A program made the translations under genes and the position numbers. From NCBI GenBank assembly GCA_021845555.1, contig JAJZVS010000158.1, positions 1 to 8,547 of the forward strand: 8,547 nucleotides of DNA, written 5' to 3'. The notes under the pieces are model-generated. The model did no database searches and had not been told where the DNA came from. It saw only the letters and a program-made list of their open reading frames with translations. Positions within the stretch are counted from its first letter, which is position 1, and the number at the start of each line of letters is the position of its first letter. This document shows positions 1-6,539 of this stretch, piece by piece. The DNA is from Pseudomonadota bacterium. GTDB lineage: Bacteria > Pseudomonadota > Alphaproteobacteria > Acetobacterales > Acetobacteraceae.

Positions 1-1197
1 CCGCTGATAGGCGCCGTAGAACAGGTTCTTGTTGGCCCATTGGAAATCGTACGCCTCGGCCAGCGCTTCGCGCACCAGCGGATTGGCGAAGATCGGCCGG
101 CGGGTGTTCATCACCCAGCCCTGCATTCCGGTCGGCAGATGGTGGCGGATGGTCGTCTTGATGACCAGTCCCTGATGCACCGCCGGAAAATCGTAGCCAG
201 TGGCCCAGGTCTTGGCGATATTCTCGGCGCGGAGATCGATCTCGCCGGCCTTGAACGCCTCCAGCGCCACCGTCGCGTCGCGGAAATACTCGATCCGCAC
301 GGTATTGAAGTTGTTGGTGCCGATCGAGGTCGGCAGATCCCGCGCCCACCAATGCGGATCGCGCACATAGGTGATGCTGCGGCCAAGCTTGAAGCTGGCG
401 ATGCGATAGGGGCCGGAGCCTGGCGGGGCGGCGCGCAACGGCTGGCTGAAGTCGCGCCCGGCGAACCAATACCTGGGCAGCACGGGCAGTTCGCCAAGCA
501 CCAGCGGCAACGAGCGATCCGCCCCCGGGGCCAGGTGATACACGACGCGGTACGGCCCGTCCGCCGTCACGTCGCGCACGCCGGCAAACTGGATCCGGTA
601 GCCGGGAACGCCATATTTCAGCAGCGTGTGGAACGTCCAGACGACATCCGCCGAGGTCAGCGGGTGCCCGTCCGAGAACCGGGCACGATGGTGCAGCGTG
701 AACGCCACCCAGCTGTGGTCGGCCGGCATCTCCACCGTTTTGCAGATATGGCAGTAGCCGGTGGCGACCTCGTCGGCTGAGGGCGTAAGGATGCTTTCCC
801 AGACATGCCCGACCGAGGCGCCCGCATTGGACCCGCCGGGCATCATGATCCACGGACCGATCAGCCCGACCGCCGCGGTCCCGCGCAGGATGAAGGGGTT
901 GAAGCTGTCGAAGGATCCGGTGGCCGCGATCGTGACCGTGCCGCCCTTGGGGGCGTTCGGGTTCACATAGGGGAAATACGGAAAATCGGGCGGCAGCTTC
1001 GGCGTGCCGAGCACGGTGATGCCGTCGCTGACCGTCACCGGGGTGGCGGGCGGCGTAACGGCTGGCGAAGGGGTGGCTGGCAGCGGGGTGGCTGGCAGCG
1101 GGGCGGCAAGGACCGGGACGGTCAGCCAGCAGAGGAGGATCGCAAGAAACCGCAGCAACGACAGGTGCCATGCCCCCCGGCCGGGGCGCCATGGCAT
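1..1197 (-). CDS. YejA-like extracellular solute-binding protein (family 5), 3' part missing
   Basis: This is the periplasmic binding component of an ABC importer for peptide-like substrates, and its C-terminal part lies beyond the left edge. The 399 codons present are roughly two thirds of the family's usual length of about 600 residues. Residues 1-31 look like a Sec signal peptide: a basic stretch (MPWRPGRG), a hydrophobic core around residues 13-29, and a probable cut after VLA. A Pro/Ala/Thr-rich stretch follows (residues 32-53). The motif NPNAPKGG at 79-86, followed by GSFDSFNPFILRG at 94-106, is typical of the alphaproteobacterial YejA-like branch of SBP_bac_5. Further family hallmarks are FSDGHPLTSADVVWTF (174-189) and GSGPYRI. 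An in-frame ATG at 1224, four bases after the hisN stop, would add nine residues. I chose 1197 because it gives a shorter n-region, but neither start has a convincing ribosome binding site. The gene is probably the last of the three minus-strand genes visible. The exact ligand cannot be read from the sequence. Confidence 0.9.
   Translation of the reverse strand, partial: MPWRPGRGAWHLSLLRFLAILLCWLTVPVLAAPLPATPLPATPSPAVTPPATPVTVSDGITVLGTPKLPPDFPYFPYVNPNAPKGGTVTIAATGSFDSFNPFILRGTAAVGLIGPWIMMPGGSNAGASVGHVWESILTPSADEVATGYCHICKTVEMPADHSWVAFTLHHRARFSDGHPLTSADVVWTFHTLLKYGVPGYRIQFAGVRDVTADGPYRVVYHLAPGADRSLPLVLGELPVLPRYWFAGRDFSQPLRAAPPGSGPYRIASFKLGRSITYVRDPHWWARDLPTSIGTNNFNTVRIEYFRDATVALEAFKAGEIDLRAENIAKTWATGYDFPAVHQGLVIKTTIRHHLPTGMQGWVMNTRRPIFANPLVREALAEAYDFQWANKNLFYGAYQR
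1070..1107. repeat. 15-base tandem repeat coding for LPATP units
   Basis: Two exact copies of a 15-base unit (ggggtggctggcagc, at 1070-1084 and 1085-1099) are followed by a partial third copy. Because 15 bases are five codons, the repeat stays in frame in the solute-binding protein and gives the pentapeptide LPATP twice. It lies just after the signal peptide, in what should be a flexible spacer before the folded domain. Copy number may vary between strains. Confidence 0.8.
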
Positions 1198-1228
1198 CAG
1201 ACGGTTGCCGCCGCTGCCACCCATCGCC

Positions 1229-2008
1229 TCACCCGCCGAGCAGCCGGACCGCCGGGGCCAGCAGCGCCGGATCCCCCACCGCGAGCGCCCGCCCGTCCCC
1301 GTCCCGCCGCAGCGTCCGGCCGGACCAATCGGTCACGCGTCCCCCGGCACCTTCGATCACCGGCACCAGCGCCGCCCAATCCCAGGGTTTGAGGTCGGCC
1401 TCGGCAATCACGTCGATCTGCCCCAGCGCCAGCAGCCCATAGGCATAGCAATCCCCGCCCCAGGTCACGCGGCGGGAAGCCGCGGCCAGCCGGTCCCAGA
1501 TCGCGCGGTGCGGTCCCAGCATCTCCGGGCTGGTGGCGGAGAGTTCGGCCTGCGCCAGGACGGAGCAGGACCGGCAGCCGGCCGCACCGCCATAGGGACC
1601 GCGGAAGATCGTGGCGCGACCGGCCGCGCCGATCCAGCGCTCCCCGGTCACCGGCTGGTCGATCAGGCCGAGGATCGGCGCATCGTCTTCCAGCAGCGCG
1701 ATCAGCGTGCCGAAGATCGGCCGTCCGGTGATGAAGGCGCGGGTGCCGTCGATCGGATCGAGCAACCAGCGGTAGCGCGCCGCCGGGCGGTCGATGCCGA
1801 ACTCCTCCCCCTCGATCCCATGGTCGGGGAACCGGGTGGAAAGCACGGCGCGCATCGCCTGTTCGGCGCCGCGATCGGCCAGCGTCACCGGGCTCTGGTC
1901 GGATTTCGCCTCGGTGTCCAGCCGGGAGCGGAACAGCGGGCGGATGACCGCGCCGGCGACGTCGGCCGCGGCCTCGGCGGCCGCGACCAGAGCGTCCCGG
2001 TCGGTTAT
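1229..2008 (-). CDS. hisN: Histidinol-phosphatase, inositol monophosphatase family
   Basis: It should hydrolyse L-histidinol phosphate to histidinol and phosphate, the penultimate stage of histidine synthesis, in the cytoplasm with Mg2+. With the start used here it has 259 residues, normal for the family. Metal-site motifs are visible in order: DQSPVTLAD (37-45), GEEFG (67-71), DPIDGTRAF (84-92) and PWDWAA (208-213) followed by GAGG. The DPIDGTRAFITGRPIFGTLI form favours HisN over generic inositol monophosphatase or CysQ. The start is odd: no ATG, GTG or TTG lies in frame between 2161 and the GTG inside the conserved SPVT motif. I place the start at ATA (2008-2006), which overlaps the cytochrome TAA stop as ATAA and has a G-rich stretch just upstream. 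A CTG about five codons later is the alternative. It is probably translated by coupling to the upstream cytochrome gene. Family is certain; the substrate is likely but inferred. Confidence 0.88.
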   Translation of the reverse strand: MTDRDALVAAAEAAADVAGAVIRPLFRSRLDTEAKSDQSPVTLADRGAEQAMRAVLSTRFPDHGIEGEEFGIDRPAARYRWLLDPIDGTRAFITGRPIFGTLIALLEDDAPILGLIDQPVTGERWIGAAGRATIFRGPYGGAAGCRSCSVLAQAELSATSPEMLGPHRAIWDRLAAASRRVTWGGDCYAYGLLALGQIDVIAEADLKPWDWAALVPVIEGAGGRVTDWSGRTLRRDGDGRALAVGDPALLAPAVRLLGG

Positions 2009-3441
2009 TTGCCGCCCCCGGCCGGCGCCCCCGGCAGCGGCACCGGGGTCTTCGCCAGCGTGTCGAGATAGGCGATCACGTCGGCGCGCAGTTGCTCCTG
2101 CGGGATGCCGGCGAACGTCATCAGCGTGCCGGGCGCATAGGCCGCCGGGTTGGTCAGCCACTTGTTCAGCGCATCGAAGGTCCAGGGCTTGCCTTTGAAC
2201 TTCTCCAGCGCCGCCGAGTAGTGGAATCCGGCCTCATGGTCGTGCGGGCCGCCGACCACGCCATACAGATTGGGGCCGATGCCCGGCTTCCCGCCCTCGT
2301 TCAGCGTATGGCACATCGCGCAGACCTGCCCGGCAAATTGCTTGCCCTTGGCCACGTCGGCATGCGCCAGCATCGCGTCGAACCCGCTCGGCGCAGGCGT
2401 GGCGGCGGCGGCCTTGGCAGGCGCAGCCGCCGGCGCGGGGGCAGCCGCCGGCGCCGGAGCGGCCGGCGCAGCTGCCGCAGGCTTGGGCAGCGGTACCGGC
2501 GTCTTCGCCAGCGTGTCGAGATAGGCGATCACGTCGGCACGCAGTTGCTCCTGCGGGATGCCGGCGAAGGTCATCAACGTCCCTGGCGCATAGGCCGCCG
2601 GCTTGGTCAGCCACTTGTTCAGCGCATCGAAGGTCCAGGGCTTGCCCTTGAACTTTTCCAGCGCCGCCGAGTAGTGGAACCCGGCTTCATGGTCGTGCGG
2701 CCCGCCGACCACGCCATACAGATTGGGGCCGATGCTCGGCTTCCCGCCCTCGTTCAGCGTGTGGCACATCGCGCAGACCTGCCCGGCAAATTGCTTGCCC
2801 TTGGCCACGTCGGCATGCGCCAGCATCGCGTCGAACCCGCCGCCCGCCGTTGCCGCGGCGGCCTTGGCAGGCGCGGCCGCCGGCGCGGCGGCCTCGGGCT
2901 TCGGCAACGGCTCGGGCGTATCGGCAAGCGTGTGCAGATAGTCGATCACGTCCGCGCGCAGCTTGGCATCGGGAATGCCGGCGAACGTCATATGCGTGCC
3001 GGGCGCGTAGGCCGCGGGCTTGAACAGCCACTCGTTCAAGGCCGCATAGGTCCAGGGCTTGCCCTTGAACTTCTCCAGCGCGTCGGAATACGCGAATCCG
3101 GCCTCATGGTCGTGCGGCGCGCCGACGATGCCCCACAGATTGGGCCCGACGATCGGCTTGCCGCCCTTGTTCAGGCTGTGGCAGGCCGCGCAGACCTGGG
3201 TCACGAATTGCTTGCCCTTCGCCAGATCGGCGGAGGCCAGCAGCGGCGCGATCGGCGGCAGTCCGGCCGGCTTCGCCGCGGCGCCGCCAGAGGAAGCGAC
3301 CTGCGCCCCCGGCACCGCGAACGGCGGCTTGGCCGGCGGCGTCACGGTGATCAGGTTGTCGCCGAGCATCCCGGTGAGAAAGAATGCGATCCCGGCGACC
3401 AGCACCGCCGCGACCGCCTTGTTGACGTTCATGCTGTCCAT
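2005..3441 (-). CDS. Membrane-anchored c-type cytochrome with three class I haem domains
   Basis: A 478-residue electron carrier that should be held in the cytoplasmic membrane with its haem domains in the periplasm. A hydrophobic segment at about residues 8-26 acts as an uncleaved anchor, as in CycM/cytochrome c-552 proteins that pass electrons from the bc1 complex to terminal oxidases. Three domains follow, at residues 64-180, 203-319 and 354-470. Each has a haem-attachment site (CAACH at 84-88, CAMCH at 223-227, CAMCH at 374-378) and a Met ligand in MTFAGIP (M151, M290, M441), so three covalent haems are expected. Domains 2 and 3 differ at two positions only (S/G and K/N); domain 1 is about 74% identical to domain 2 by my count. 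Ala/Pro linkers of 22 and 34 residues join them. Usual relatives have one such domain. The start at 3441 is preferred over the ATG at 3432 because GGGGAAG lies nine bases before it. It heads the minus-strand operon. The exact redox partners are inference. Confidence 0.93.
   Translation of the reverse strand: MDSMNVNKAVAAVLVAGIAFFLTGMLGDNLITVTPPAKPPFAVPGAQVASSGGAAAKPAGLPPIAPLLASADLAKGKQFVTQVCAACHSLNKGGKPIVGPNLWGIVGAPHDHEAGFAYSDALEKFKGKPWTYAALNEWLFKPAAYAPGTHMTFAGIPDAKLRADVIDYLHTLADTPEPLPKPEAAAPAAAPAKAAAATAGGGFDAMLAHADVAKGKQFAGQVCAMCHTLNEGGKPSIGPNLYGVVGGPHDHEAGFHYSAALEKFKGKPWTFDALNKWLTKPAAYAPGTLMTFAGIPQEQLRADVIAYLDTLAKTPVPLPKPAAAAPAAPAPAAAPAPAAAPAKAAAATPAPSGFDAMLAHADVAKGKQFAGQVCAMCHTLNEGGKPGIGPNLYGVVGGPHDHEAGFHYSAALEKFKGKPWTFDALNKWLTNPAAYAPGTLMTFAGIPQEQLRADVIAYLDTLAKTPVPLPGAPAGGGK
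2032..3252. repeat. Three tandem 351-base repeats coding for cytochrome domains
   Basis: Three in-frame units code for the haem domains: 2902-3252 (domain 1), 2485-2835 (domain 2) and 2032-2382 (domain 3). Units 2 and 3 differ at about 15 of 351 positions by eye, of which only two change an amino acid. Unit 1 is clearly older. The spacers (2836-2901 and 2383-2484) are low-complexity Ala/Pro coding DNA, the second being longer by 36 bases. The close pair 2/3 is a good substrate for recombination or gene conversion and could cause assembly collapse. Confidence 0.93.
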
Positions 3442-3501
3442 ACGTAGCGACTTCCCCGCCGAGTTCCGATCCGTTGCCCGCAGACAGGGTCCGGCGCAGC
3501 G

Positions 3502-3530
3502 TTGCGCCCGGCCCTCTGCGTCCATAAGGT
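3502..3530 (+). promoter_or_regulatory. Weak candidate promoter for kdsB-pheA
   Basis: TTGCGC (3502-3507) and TAAGGT (3525-3530) are spaced by 17 bases, matching 3/6 at each box. The start would fall near 3537, about 85 bases before the kdsB ATG. It would face, and overlap, the leftward candidate promoter. The match is weak and could be chance. Confidence 0.2.
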
Positions 3531-3540
3531 GCCGCGCACC
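3528..3540. promoter_or_regulatory. Short dyad GGTGC-CGC-GCACC in the divergent gap
   Basis: A perfect 5-base inverted repeat with a 3-base centre. Allowing mismatches, the symmetry reaches outward so that 9 of 11 positions in each arm pair. It sits between the two candidate -10 boxes, where a regulator or a transcript hairpin could affect both directions. No known operator is recognised. Confidence 0.35.
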
Positions 3541-3566
3541 ATAGGGAAACGACCGGGGAGCCGCAA
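3538..3566 (-). promoter_or_regulatory. Candidate sigma70-type promoter for the cytochrome operon
   Basis: On the minus strand TTGCGG (3566-3561) and TATGGT (3543-3538) are separated by exactly 17 bases, matching 3/6 and 4/6 of the -35 and -10 consensus. Transcription would begin near 3531 and leave a leader of about 90 bases. The -10 box overlaps the right arm of the dyad at 3528-3540. This is based on pattern alone; such matches also arise by chance. Confidence 0.35.
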
Positions 3567-3620
3567 TCCACCCATGCCGCATCCGCCACACTTCACGCCG
3601 TCGCCGATGGTCGCAACCGC

Positions 3621-4364
3621 ATGACGCCGATCGTCGTCATTCCCGCCCGCCTCGCCGCCACCCGCCTGCCCGGCAAGCCGCTGGCCGACATCGCCGGCAA
3701 GCCGATGATCGTGCGGGTCATGGAGCGCGCCCAGGCGGCCGGCATCGGCCCGGTCGCGGTGGCCTGCGGCGACGCCGCGATCGCCGACGCGGTGCGCGCC
3801 GCCGGCGGGCGCGCGGTGCTGACCGATCCCGACCTGCCCTCCGGATCCGATCGGGTGCATGCCGCGCTGGCCACACTCGATCCCACCGGGCAGCACGACG
3901 TGGTGGTGAACCTGCAAGGCGATTTTCCCACCCTGGCGCCGGAGACGCTGCGCGCCGCGCTGCTGCCGCTCGCCGATCCGGCGGTGGATATCGGCACGCT
4001 GGTGGCCCCGATCGCCGATGACGCCGAAGCCGCCACCGCCTCCTTCGTGAAAGCCGCCTGCGCCTTCGCCCCCGGTGCCGCGGTGGCGCCGGCACTCTAT
4101 TTCTCCCGCGCCGCCATTCCCTGGGGGGACGGCCCGCGCTGGCACCATATCGGCATCTACGCCTATCGCCGCGACGCGCTCGCCCGCTTCGTCGCCCTGC
4201 CGGAGAGCCCGCTGGAGCGGCGGGAGAAGCTGGAACAGCTGCGCGCGCTGGAGGCGGGGATGCGAATCGCCTGCGCCCGGGTGGCGCACGGACCGTTCGG
4301 GGTCGATACCCCGGCGGATCTCGAACGCGCGCGGCGGATCCTCGCCGCCGAGGAGACCCCATGA
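3621..4364 (+). CDS. kdsB: 3-deoxy-manno-octulosonate cytidylyltransferase (CMP-KDO synthetase)
   Basis: It activates KDO with CTP to give CMP-KDO and pyrophosphate in the cytoplasm, the sugar donor for the inner core of lipopolysaccharide. The 247 residues match the usual length. The nucleotide-binding N-terminus IPARLAATRLPGKPL is at residues 7-21, GSDRVH at 75-80, and the metal-binding QGD at 99-101 (VNLQGDFP, where many relatives have QGDEP). HHIGIYAYRRDAL (175-187) and LPESPLERREKLEQLRALE (193-211) are strong KdsB signatures, and the second metal Asp is probably D229 in GVDTP. The ATG at 3621 gives the canonical short N-terminus, although no good ribosome binding site precedes it. Its stop overlaps the pheA start (ATGA), so the two should be co-transcribed. 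A gene of this kind means a Gram-negative envelope with KDO. Confidence 0.96.
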   Translation: MTPIVVIPARLAATRLPGKPLADIAGKPMIVRVMERAQAAGIGPVAVACGDAAIADAVRAAGGRAVLTDPDLPSGSDRVHAALATLDPTGQHDVVVNLQGDFPTLAPETLRAALLPLADPAVDIGTLVAPIADDAEAATASFVKAACAFAPGAAVAPALYFSRAAIPWGDGPRWHHIGIYAYRRDALARFVALPESPLERREKLEQLRALEAGMRIACARVAHGPFGVDTPADLERARRILAAEETP

Positions 4365-5218
4365 CCGACACCATCGCCTTCCAGGGCCTGCCCGGCGCCT
4401 ATTCCGACCTCGCCTGCCGGTTCGCGTTTCCCGGCATGCCCACCCTGCCCTGCGAGTCGTTCGAGGCGGCGATCGCGGCGGTGCGGGACGGGCGCGCCGC
4501 GCTCGCCATGCTGCCGTGCGAGAACAGCCTGGCCGGGCGGGTGCCGGACATCCACCACCTGCTGCCGGGCTCGGGCCTGTTCGTCGTGGGCGAGCATTTC
4601 CAGCGCGTGGAGCACTGCCTGCTGGTGCCGCGCGGGACAAAGATGGGCGACCTCCGCCGCGCCCATTCGCATCCGGTCGCGCTCGGCCAGGTGCGGCATT
4701 TCCTGCGCGACCACGGTCTCGCGGCGGTGGTGGAGGCGGATACCGCCGGCGCGGCCAAGCTGGTGGCGGAATGGAACACCCCGGCCGAGGCGGCGATCGC
4801 CTCGGCGCTGGCGGCCGAGATCTACGGGCTCGAGATCCTGCGGACGAATGTCGAGGACGCGGCGCACAACACGACTCGATTCTATGTGATGGCGCCCCGG
4901 CCGCGCACGCCGGACCCGGCTTCCGCCGGGCCGCTGATGACGACCTTCGTCTTCCGCGTCCGCAACGTGCCGGCCGCGCTCTATAAGGCGCTCGGCGGGT
5001 TCGCCACCAACGGCGTCAACATGACCAAGCTGGAGAGCTACATGCTGGGCGGGGAGTTCACCGCCACCCAGTTCCTGTGCGACGTGGACGGCCACCCCGA
5101 TCAGCCGGCGCTGCGCCGCGCGCTGGAAGAATTGTCGTTCTTCTCCTCGGAAGTCCGGGTGCTCGGCGTCTATCCGGCCGCGCCGTTTCGCCTCGCCCAG
5201 GGGGGCGCGACGGCGTAG
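4361..5218 (+). CDS. pheA: Prephenate dehydratase (monofunctional, with ACT domain)
   Basis: It converts prephenate to phenylpyruvate, the committed step to phenylalanine, in the cytoplasm. It has 285 residues, as expected for the enzyme without a fused chorismate mutase. The catalytic domain covers about residues 4-177: GLPGAYSD (9-16), PCENSLAG (52-59), HSHPVALGQ (102-110), DTAGAAK (127-133), and NTTRF (170-174) with the catalytic Thr of the TRF motif at 172. The ACT regulatory domain covers about 193-272 and should bind phenylalanine for feedback control. Its motifs are VPAALYKALGGF and KLESYM, where classical PheA has GALV and ESRP. I believe this variant is common in alphaproteobacteria. 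A strong ribosome binding site, GAGGAG, lies five bases before the ATG, inside kdsB. Confidence 0.96.
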   Translation: MTDTIAFQGLPGAYSDLACRFAFPGMPTLPCESFEAAIAAVRDGRAALAMLPCENSLAGRVPDIHHLLPGSGLFVVGEHFQRVEHCLLVPRGTKMGDLRRAHSHPVALGQVRHFLRDHGLAAVVEADTAGAAKLVAEWNTPAEAAIASALAAEIYGLEILRTNVEDAAHNTTRFYVMAPRPRTPDPASAGPLMTTFVFRVRNVPAALYKALGGFATNGVNMTKLESYMLGGEFTATQFLCDVDGHPDQPALRRALEELSFFSSEVRVLGVYPAAPFRLAQGGATA

Positions 5219-5225
5219 CGCGGCG

Positions 5226-5242
5226 GGCGGCGTTCCGCCGCC
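5226..5242. other. GC-rich hairpin between pheA and recF
   Basis: GGCGGCG, a TTC loop and CGCCGCC form a perfect 7-base stem eight bases after the pheA stop. It is followed by G-rich sequence with no T-run, so it is not a standard Rho-independent terminator. It may instead stabilise the upstream transcript end or limit access to the recF start 13 bases downstream. In DNA this rich in GC a hairpin of this size can also be accidental. Confidence 0.4.
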
Positions 5243-5254
5243 GGGGGCTACAGC

Positions 5255-6502
5255 GTGATCGATCGCGTGTTTCCGCGCCCCGCCTTGCGCCTGATCCGGC
5301 TCAGCCTGACCGGGTTCCGCAGCTACGCCGCCCTGACCTGGCAGCCGGGGGCGCGGATCAGCGTGCTGTTCGGCCCCAACGGCAGCGGCAAGACCAACCT
5401 GCTGGAGGCGGTCTCGCTGCTCGTGCCCGGCCGCGGCCTGCGCGGGGCGCGCACCGCCGACCTGCCGCGCCGCGCGGCGCCGGCGCAGGGGCCTGTCCCG
5501 CTTGCCCCTTGGCCTGCCCCTTTGGCCGCCCTTGCACCAGCCCCTGCGCCAGCCCCTTGGGCCGTCGCGGGACGGTTTCTTACCCCCGCCGGTCGGCTCG
5601 ACATCGGCACCGGCTCGCCGCCGGACGGACCGGCGGACCGGCGGGCCTTCCGCCTCGACGGCGCGGCCCCGCGCAGCCAGGCGGAGGTGGCCGCGCGGCT
5701 GGCCGCGGTCTGGCTGACCCCGCAGATGGACCGGCTTTTCGTCGAAGCCGCCTCCGGCCGCCGCCGCTTTCTCGATCGGCTGGTGTGGGCGCTGGAACCT
5801 GGGCATGCGCGGGAAGTGGCGGCGCATGACGCCGCCATGGCGGGGCGGAACCGCCTGCTCGCGCGCGGCGCCGGGCGGAGCGAGCAGGCCTGGCTGGCGG
5901 GCCTGGAGGACGAGATGGCCCGGCACGGCGTGGCCGCCGCCGCCGCCCGCGCCGGCCTGGTGGCGCGGCTGGACGCGGCGCTGGCCGGCGCGGCGATCGC
6001 CGGGTTCCCGCCCGCGCGCGCCGCCCTGGCCTGCCCGATCGCCGAGCGGCTGCGCGAGACCCCGGCGCTCGCGGTGGAGCAGTGGCTGCGCGATCAACTG
6101 GCAGCGAACCGCGCCCGCGACGCGGCCGCCGGCTCCGCCGCGCTGGGGGCGCATCGTAGCGACCTCGCGCTGCGCGACGCCGCCAGCGGGCGCCCTGCCG
6201 CACTGGCCAGCACCGGTGAGCAGAAATCCCTGCTGGTCGGGCTGATCCTGGCCCACGCCGGGCTGATCGCCGCGGCGCGCGGCTTCGCCCCGCTGCTGCT
6301 GCTGGACGAGCCGGCGGTGCATCTGGACCCCGCCCGCCGGGAGGCGCTATTCGCCGCCCTGGCCGCGCTGCCGGCGCAGACCCTGCTGAGCGGCACCGAC
6401 GCCGAGACCTTCCTGCCCCTGGCCGAGGCGGCCGAGGCGCTGCGTGTCGGGGACGGCGGGCTGGCGAGGGACGCGCGCTTCGCCGGCGGGGCGGCGTCGT
6501 GA
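5255..6502 (+). CDS. recF: DNA replication and repair protein RecF
   Basis: An SMC-like ATPase that with RecO and RecR loads RecA at single-strand gaps behind stalled forks. The 415 residues are somewhat longer than the usual 360-390. The N-terminal LRLIRLSLTGFRSYAALTW (11-29) leads to Walker A GPNGSGKT (40-47). The ABC-type signature is STGEQKSLL (319-327) and Walker B is LLLLDEP (347-353), followed by VHLD. The expected AVWLTPQMDRLF (151-162) and RRRFLDRLVW (169-178) are present. Residues about 74-103 form a Pro/Ala-rich insert that explains much of the extra length. I use the GTG at 5255; GTG at 5267 and TTG at 5285 are in-frame alternatives, and no strong ribosome binding site decides between them. 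gyrB follows, as in the classical replication cluster, but pheA rather than dnaN precedes it. Confidence 0.95.
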   Translation: MIDRVFPRPALRLIRLSLTGFRSYAALTWQPGARISVLFGPNGSGKTNLLEAVSLLVPGRGLRGARTADLPRRAAPAQGPVPLAPWPAPLAALAPAPAPAPWAVAGRFLTPAGRLDIGTGSPPDGPADRRAFRLDGAAPRSQAEVAARLAAVWLTPQMDRLFVEAASGRRRFLDRLVWALEPGHAREVAAHDAAMAGRNRLLARGAGRSEQAWLAGLEDEMARHGVAAAAARAGLVARLDAALAGAAIAGFPPARAALACPIAERLRETPALAVEQWLRDQLAANRARDAAAGSAALGAHRSDLALRDAASGRPAALASTGEQKSLLVGLILAHAGLIAAARGFAPLLLLDEPAVHLDPARREALFAALAALPAQTLLSGTDAETFLPLAEAAEALRVGDGGLARDARFAGGAAS

Positions 6503-6539
6503 CGTCGGGCGGAAGCGGCGCTCCCCCCTGTCCCTGCGC

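Larger units (their letters stand above)
3442..3620. promoter_or_regulatory. Divergent intergenic region between the cytochrome gene and kdsB
   Basis: A 179-base gap from which the cytochrome operon is read leftward and kdsB rightward, so it should hold both promoters. No convincing open reading frame lies in it: the cytochrome frame stays open through it to 3591, but that stretch has no family resemblance and precedes the membrane anchor. Candidate promoter boxes and a small dyad inside it are listed separately. No ribosome binding site is obvious before kdsB. Confidence 0.7.

Noticed and set aside
40..1392. Plus-strand open frames at 40-780 and 805-1392.
   Set aside because: They are shadows of the solute-binding protein and hisN on the minus strand; compositions are biased and no motif is visible.
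2009..2161. hisN starting at the ATG at 2161, deep inside the cytochrome gene.
   Set aside because: The added 51 residues are an out-of-frame reading of the cytochrome domain with no family resemblance, and the overlap of about 157 bases would be exceptional.
2092..3447. A 451-codon plus-strand frame antisense to the cytochrome, which itself looks repetitive.
   Set aside because: Its repeats are only the reverse reading of the three haem domains; the minus-strand protein has all haem and Met ligands.
3442..3591. A 50-residue N-terminal extension of the cytochrome to an ATG at 3591.
   Set aside because: It would put unrelated Arg-rich sequence before the membrane anchor, and the ATG at 3441 has a well-placed purine-rich site.
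5226..5250. The pheA-recF hairpin as a Rho-independent terminator.
   Set aside because: The stem is followed by GGGGGCTA rather than a run of T.
4163..6322. A 719-codon open frame on the minus strand across kdsB, pheA and recF.
   Set aside because: It lies antisense to three genes with clear family motifs, is rich in Arg, Gly and Ala as expected from reading GC-rich codons backwards, and shows no domain.
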